Source: Cryptomeria japonica
Lineage: Eukaryota > Streptophyta > Pinopsida > Cupressales > Cupressaceae
NCBI RefSeq assembly: GCF_030272615.1
Contig: NC_081409.1
Location: 651,528,468 to 651,592,467, forward strand
Direction of reading: 5' to 3'
DNA: 64,000 nucleotides
Below the pieces are notes generated by a model. That model did no database searches. It was not told the origin of the DNA and worked only from the letters and a program-made list of their open reading frames with translations. The position numbers were made by a program, and so were the translations under genes. Positions 58,013 through 64,000 of this stretch are shown piece after piece (the stretch's first letter is position 1; every line of letters begins with the position of its first letter).

Positions 58013-61000
58013 TGTAATGCTCACCAAAATACCCTAGAGAACTAACCAACTAAACAAGGAAATAGATACAATTTTTCTTTTAAAGAGCGAATATCATACA
58101 TACATACTAACATAATATTCAATAAATGCATAAATCAATTAATCATGAACTTATGAACATAATTATGCAAGCAAAATTAACTTACATCACACAGATTAAC
58201 TTTCCCTAGGGTATTCCAACGTCATCACTTAACATACAACAAGATATAAACCACATCAAATAATACCAATGCATGATTACCCCCTCATTAATCCTAACAT
58301 TCATTCCACCTTAAGATCATTGAAAATTAAATATTTAACAACAAAATTTCCCATACATGAATTATAGCCAAATAATTATATCCCTTAACCATATTATCAT
58401 TTAATCAAGCATATATCATATAGTAATACAACTATTATGAAGGGTTGATTTTAAAGTACCAATTCCAAATGTTCGTACTCAATATTCTCAACCAATATAT
58501 ATCCATGATAGTTCTAATCTTAATCATTAACCATTCCACAATAGAGAAAACAACATCGATCTTTTACATATTACACAACTCCTACTACAATAAATACAAA
58601 TAATCATCAATTACTCCAACAAGAACCATATTCTCTAACTACAAGGTTCATTTCTCAAATTACAATATCTTAGTCTAATGCTACAAATACAAGTATCCAA
58701 GGTATATGGTTACATTGATGTCTTCCAAATACAAAGAATGCATGATAACTTGCTCCAAGAATCCAAGCTCAAGGTAAAGAGATAAATAATCGTCATCCAC
58801 GCACACAAACATCCAACAAGAAAATCCCAATGGATGAAAACATCAAACCATCTGACAATGTGGACCCAATAAGGTCCACCCCTCATGTTACAAAGAATGA
58901 TATAAGGTTCACACACACTCTAAGCCTAGGTTGACACCTAACAACCATGGTACATAAACATAGGCAATAACCACAATTGAAATCAAGCCAAAAGTACATA
59001 ACCAAGTATGCAACACAAGGCTCAACCACAAAGTTCAAAGATACCTGAGGCAACCATCATAAACAAGACAAAATATTAGAACACATGTAGGGAAGAGTGT
59101 CGTCACATGGTATCACACCAAAAGGGGATTATCCTGGTAGTCTCTTGACCCCGACACTCGTGATACCCATGCGGAACCATCTCAACCTTTAAGAGAATCA
59201 AGGGAGTTTGATTGCCTATCCAAGGCCTTCCCAATCTCATCCTGAGCCTGTACTAGCACTCTAGGCCATAAGTGGGGCATCAAAATTCATTTATTATATT
59301 TTTAATATGAAAAATATTACCCAACCCATCTAGATAATTAATTATTCAAGGTTATCACTTGCTTACAAAACAACTTCCAATGAGATCTCCTAGTGGTCTA
59401 GACCCCAGTACCATCACTAGAGATCTCTTTGCAGCCTATCTCTCATGACCCCTAACACTCACTTGGAAGCCACTCCCCCTATCATGTTCCTAAAACTAAG
59501 GGTATAACATAAACATACTCAAGAAAATAAGGCTCTTCCAAAATAATCACATAACATCCATCCAAAGTATCCATTACCAAATCAGAATCCATAATACCAT
59601 AATGCAAAAGACTCATATAATAATAATCCAACCATGGAATAAATAATCTCAAAAACATAATACATCAAAATATGATTTCAACAAATTAGTGCAATCATAA
59701 GACCCCAATACTCACTTCCAGGGATTTCCGTGTGGTCTCTTTCTAAGACATAATGCAACATACATCCATCTCAGAACAAGTAAAATAATATTGGGACAAC
59801 ACAGGAATCACAAACACCCAAACAAAAGCCACAGGTCTGACAAAATCAATCATAGACTGCAAAAATGATAGGCAAAACACAAAACAATAGAGCTAATGCA
59901 AAACAAAAAGTTTGTGTGCAAAGGGAAACAAACTACATGGGTAATGGTCTTGACCATTTATCCCACATTGTTGATGTTGCAAGGTTATCAACTATTTATA
60001 TAGCCTAATGTGAGGTTTGTAAGTGAGCAATAGCTCACATGATTTTGGCATCTGACTTGGAGCTCACATCAAAGTCACATACATTTCCAAGAACAAGATC
60101 ACAACAGTTAGGGTTAAGCACCAAAGGAAGTTGTGATGTTGCGATGGATTGTCAAAGATGACATTAAGTGCTTGGGTGCAGGTCACAACTCTCAAGTTAG
60201 ACTACTAAGAAAATTTGTGATTTTGCAATCAATCAATGAACTGTAACATGAAATTTTAGGCACATGATTGTAGCAATCAAAGACAACCATCACTATGACC
60301 TATGATATTGCAAATGACTGCCACATGTTGTATCAGGGACCACAAAGATAAAAGGAATGTAGAAATTGCAGGTTCGCAAGGTTTGATGATGTGACCACTT
60401 GTTAGGTGGAGATGTTGTGACCAACTTCCATGTGTAATGGTGGAGATCATAGAGCTAGAAAGATATAACACAACAATAAAGGGAAACCGTAGGCTTCATT
60501 CTATCTAAGAAAATAAACAAGCCCTCTAGGCATTCTATAGGCACAAGATGGGAAATAAAACACATATATCTCAGGATTGTATGAAATGATTCCATAGACA
60601 CAAAGAATACAATATTTTCATAAGATTAAATTGCATAAGAAGGGATTCAAACCACTAGCCTATAAATGAAGAAATAGACAAGAAAAGTTTGCAGAAGAGA
60701 AAACACAACCAATCCAAATCCACAACTAGCTTATCCTTCCAATGCAATTATAGCTTCAATCCAAAACCAAAAGGTAAATCTCTAGACTTTAAGCATTCGT
60801 AGGAAAAATCCACACTCCAAATTAAAAATTGATTTTTAAAACATCAAGAATTCTCTAGCAAAAGGAACCCCCAACAAAATCCAGACTCCATATTTAAAAT
60901 TAACCCCTAAAATCATACCTCATCACACCAAGAATAAAAAATATTGAAAATAATAATAAAATTTAGCAACCATACCAAATATCAAGATAGAAATATTATT

Positions 61001-61773
61001 AATTAATATTAATCTCCAAATACAACTCCCAATGACCAATAGTAAAATGGAGTAAGTAAAATAAATAAATAAACTAATAGATTAACCATCAAATAAAATT
61101 ATCTTACAAATGCAGCTCCCAAAAATGCCAATCATAGCAAGGGGTAAGTAAATAAATAATTACAAACAAATAAATAAACAATAAATAAATTAATTAATAA
61201 ATAAACAATAAATACATAAATAGACAAATATAAAAATAGGTATAATTACTTAATCAATACAATTCCACCAATTAATCATTAATTTATTATAAGCTCCCAA
61301 TAAATAAATATATGTTTATATTTATTCATACCTACCATAATTTAATAATTTGCACCGATGATATATATAATAATTAATTAATTAATCTCCACAACTCCCA
61401 ATAACCAATAAAGCAAATAATCAAATTTATATACAATCATAAATGCTCTAATAATATCATTTAAACTCAATACCATTAATATCTCCCACATGCATATAAA
61501 AAATAATAAAAAAATAATCTTCCATGCATAATTATAAATGATAAATATTATAATCCACAAAATAGTGCTAGAATACCATAAAAATATAAGACTTGCAACC
61601 TTCTGACATGAATAATAAATTACTCACACACAAAGCTATGTATAACAATATACACCATCATCTCAATTATAGATCAACAATCAAACTAGGGCCACAAAGG
61701 ACTCAACAAGATGACTAAGGCTTAAACTTGACAAGGCACCAACTAAGCCTAGAGTGTGATAAGACCTTATGCT
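58011..61773 (-). repeat. probable LTR, minus orientation, with TATA box
   Basis: No coding frame over 3.7 kb. The left edge starts TGTGTAATGCTCACC at 58011, where the acidic ORF is cut. A minus-strand TATA box CTATATAAATAG lies at 60003-59992. Size and base composition resemble the long LTR of chromovirus G. No second copy is present for alignment and no target duplication was found, so the right edge is only an upper limit. Confidence 0.4.
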
Positions 61774-62920
61774 TGTTGGAATCAAGGAACACTCAGAGGG
61801 GTGAGTGAATTAATGTTCTGCAATTTTTAACTTGATTAACCCGATCCTTTAACCACTTAATGCTTATGAAGAAAAGTAAAGTGCATAAACATAAAGCAAA
61901 GATCAAAAACACCATAACACCAAGATTTTTATGTGGAAACCTAATTAAGGGAAAAACCACAATGGGATTCAAACCCACAATATCAATATACTCTGCTAAA
62001 AGTATAAAAATATTACATAAAGGGAATTCACATGCATTTAGACACACTGCCTAGAGCTCACTGCTCAAATTACAAGTAAAGAATTGCAACCCCAGAAGGC
62101 TCACTACCTTACAAAATGATTATTCAAGGTTACAATGAGGTTTGAACTATGAGATAGCATCAACAAATGCCTGAGTATAATTCCGATTAAGCACAAAACA
62201 TATATTCTTACTCTGCTCTATAACACTACTCTGTTCTGATATTCTCCATCATACCAGAGCTCAAATCTTCACCATGCGCACGTGAAACTGTGCATAATCA
62301 CTCATACACAATTCACACATAACCATCAATATAAAAAATGATCAAATAAACCTATCTTATATATCCACATCACCAATTTAGGTCATCACCATGTCGGCTT
62401 CAACACCACGTCACAAAAGATGAAACGTGTACATAAGTCGGCTCAACCCGATCCAAAACAACCATGAGGACCAAAACAAAATGTCCACACACTTTCCACA
62501 TGATGGTTCATCAACCTCAAACACATAAACACTCACCAAAATTGATCCACAAGATCCACATAATGAATTTCCACACGTTACCACTGATAACCATGTCTTT
62601 ACCAAAAACCAATCTACCGAATCTTACTAATCAACACAAAACTTAACACCAGAGACCACAAACCTGGATAAGGTAAATTGCACATCTACAATACATCTCC
62701 CAGATCTACAAAGAAAAATATTCAACCAAAATAATCCGTCAACCAAAACACTATACATTCTACTGTATACATTGTTCTACTCATCGGACTTAACAAAAAC
62801 TTGATCAGTCTTCAATTAATCTTCTAGAATGATGAAAAACATGAACTACGGATGCCAAATTTGGTATGAGTTGCCATCAATGACAAAATCTCAACATACA
62901 TGTAGTGTCTCTTGCCAACA
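61774..62920 (-). repeat. Copia-H 3' LTR
   Basis: TGTTGGAATC start at 61774 and TTGCCAACA end at 62920 (1,147 bp). Followed by the PPT (minus CCAAAGGGGGATAT), so the element is on the minus strand and its body lies to the right, beyond the window edge. Five bases before it are ATGCT. It shares internal blocks with the Copia-E LTR and the LTR at 12996. Confidence 0.8.
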
Positions 62921-63170
62921 ATATCCCCCTTTGGCATTGATGGCAACACTTAGTGAAAAATGACTAAGTAACAGACCAAAACATAAATACAATACACTGC
63001 AACCAAAAATCTAATCATCAGATTCTAAGTAATCAAAGAATCATAGAGATCCCCCTAAGATTAACATTTTTCACTCCTATACACTCCCCCTTTGACATCA
63101 ATGGAAAAGGTAGAGTCCTAGAAGTTAAGAATTGAAGCCAATAAAATGCTATATACATGTACACACAGAC

Positions 63171-64000
63171 TCACAAAAACTTGAAAATATCTATATAGAG
63201 ATTCTTCAAAGAGTCCAAGTGACTATCCCAACCCTTTAGTAGATTCTCAAAAACTTGCATAAACCCACTGAAAAGATAAGACTGTGCTTTTGTTGTCTTG
63301 AGATCATCTAGATCATCTTCCTTGAGAGTATTTTGAGCGTCCTGAAGAGCATTTAGCATTATATCCAACATAGTGACAATATGGCTCCTAAGTTCTCCAA
63401 CTCTGCCAATTAACCTTTCCCGATCATAGCTTAGACTCTGAATCTTCTCAAGCAATGAAATTACCTGATTTTCATGATGGCTCAATGAATTTGACAAAGG
63501 ATCAACCGACTAAGATAATCTTTCCAACTGATCCTTGTACTCTTGAGACTTCTTCTGAATATCTGCAGTGAACTTGTTCAGGGATAGGCATGATTTATAC
63601 TAGTTTCCACCAACAACCATCACATCCTGCATGATCTTCACACAATTACTTAATGTGGCTCTATCTTTTGTGATCATTTTCTTCAAGGTGCAGAGCCTTT
63701 TAGCATCAAATTCATTTCTGACCTTTTCCTCTGTAGAATTTTCAAAAGATTCAAAGTGGGAAACAATAGAATCAATTACACTTTTTAATTGCCCAGATGG
63801 AGTATCAGATGTATCCTTTTAGAATGAGGGTATTAACTTTTCCAAAGTACTGATTGCCATGTTCATCAACAAGTTGTCTTCAGTATGATATTTTAAAAGA
63901 TCTTCACTAACTTTGGCTTGAGAAAAAGATTCCAATTGAAGCTTTTGTATGTGAGACAGGGCAGTAAGGTCGATTGGTCCTTGAATAAATTTTGGGTCAT
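63171..64000 (-). pseudogene. Copia-H extra ORF between pol and 3' LTR, coiled-coil rich (partial)
   Basis: The minus frame enters from the right edge: PKFIQGPIDLTALSHIQKLQ, SEDLLKYHTEDNLLMNMAIS, a stop, QLKSVIDSIVSHFESFENST, RLCTLKKMITKDRATLSNCV, a stop, LNKFTADIQKKSQEYKDQLE, a stop, then an open 108-residue end (HHENQVISLLEKIQSLSYDR and LLKGWDSHLDSLKNLYIDIF) with its stop codon at 63171. All lie in one frame. Heptad-like Leu/Ile spacing suggests coiled coils. It is about 240 bp from the PPT, a place where RNase H normally ends in Copia; no RNase H motif is seen. I do not recognise the family. Confidence 0.6.

Overview
The window is plant nuclear DNA made almost entirely of nested, decayed LTR retrotransposons. 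I infer a gymnosperm, probably a conifer, from the long AT-rich retroelement blocks, the giant chromovirus LTRs, and gene remnants scattered singly. No organism-specific marker is present, so this is not certain. I see no intact host gene, tRNA, rRNA or CRISPR array.

Layout. 1-7732: the 5' part of a minus-strand gene with a CPCxxC transposase-associated-like domain is split by a Copia element (287-7639) flanked by the 5-bp duplication ACAAT. 8110-10030: a minus-strand CWC22 (spliceosome factor) pseudogene, with a second short CWC22 piece in inverted orientation at 10108-10340. 11590-12420: a plus-strand PPR remnant. 12981-13904: PBS and LTR of a truncated Copia element. 16029-17445: a small Gypsy remnant keeping gag and protease pieces. 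19120-21690: degenerate repeats and an unrecognised minus-strand coding remnant. 21699-28331: a second minus-strand Copia element with a cut right LTR, joined to a plus-strand Copia tail (28337-28973). 30380-32222: a plant-mobile-domain coding remnant that is antisense to the LTR element whose PPT and 3' LTR lie at 33848-35299.

35300-54831 is the most layered part. One minus-strand Copia element (Copia-E) is cut three times: its integrase is cut by the LTR ending at 35299, and its gag is cut by a truncated TGTAGAC-type element (36600-41767) and by a 12.6-kb chromovirus (41854-54411, target duplication TAGGA). PBS and 5' LTR of Copia-E follow at 54873-56206. Further right are a small unrecognised acidic ORF (57490-58012), a probable minus-strand LTR with a TATA box (58011-61773), and the 3' end of another Copia element (61774-64000). 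Beside the PPT of that last element is a coiled-coil-rich ORF in the position where some Copia lineages carry an extra gene.

None of the elements looks able to move by itself. Stop codons interrupt all pol regions, and several catalytic residues are lost. Most stops in the chromovirus fit CAG-to-TAG or CGA-to-TGA changes, as expected from deamination of methylated cytosines. The most interesting items are the gene rejoined exactly across ACAAT, the antisense plant-mobile-domain ORF, the two candidate extra ORFs (19545-21690 and 63171-64000), the inverted CWC22 pair, and several lineage-specific tandem repeats inside LTRs.
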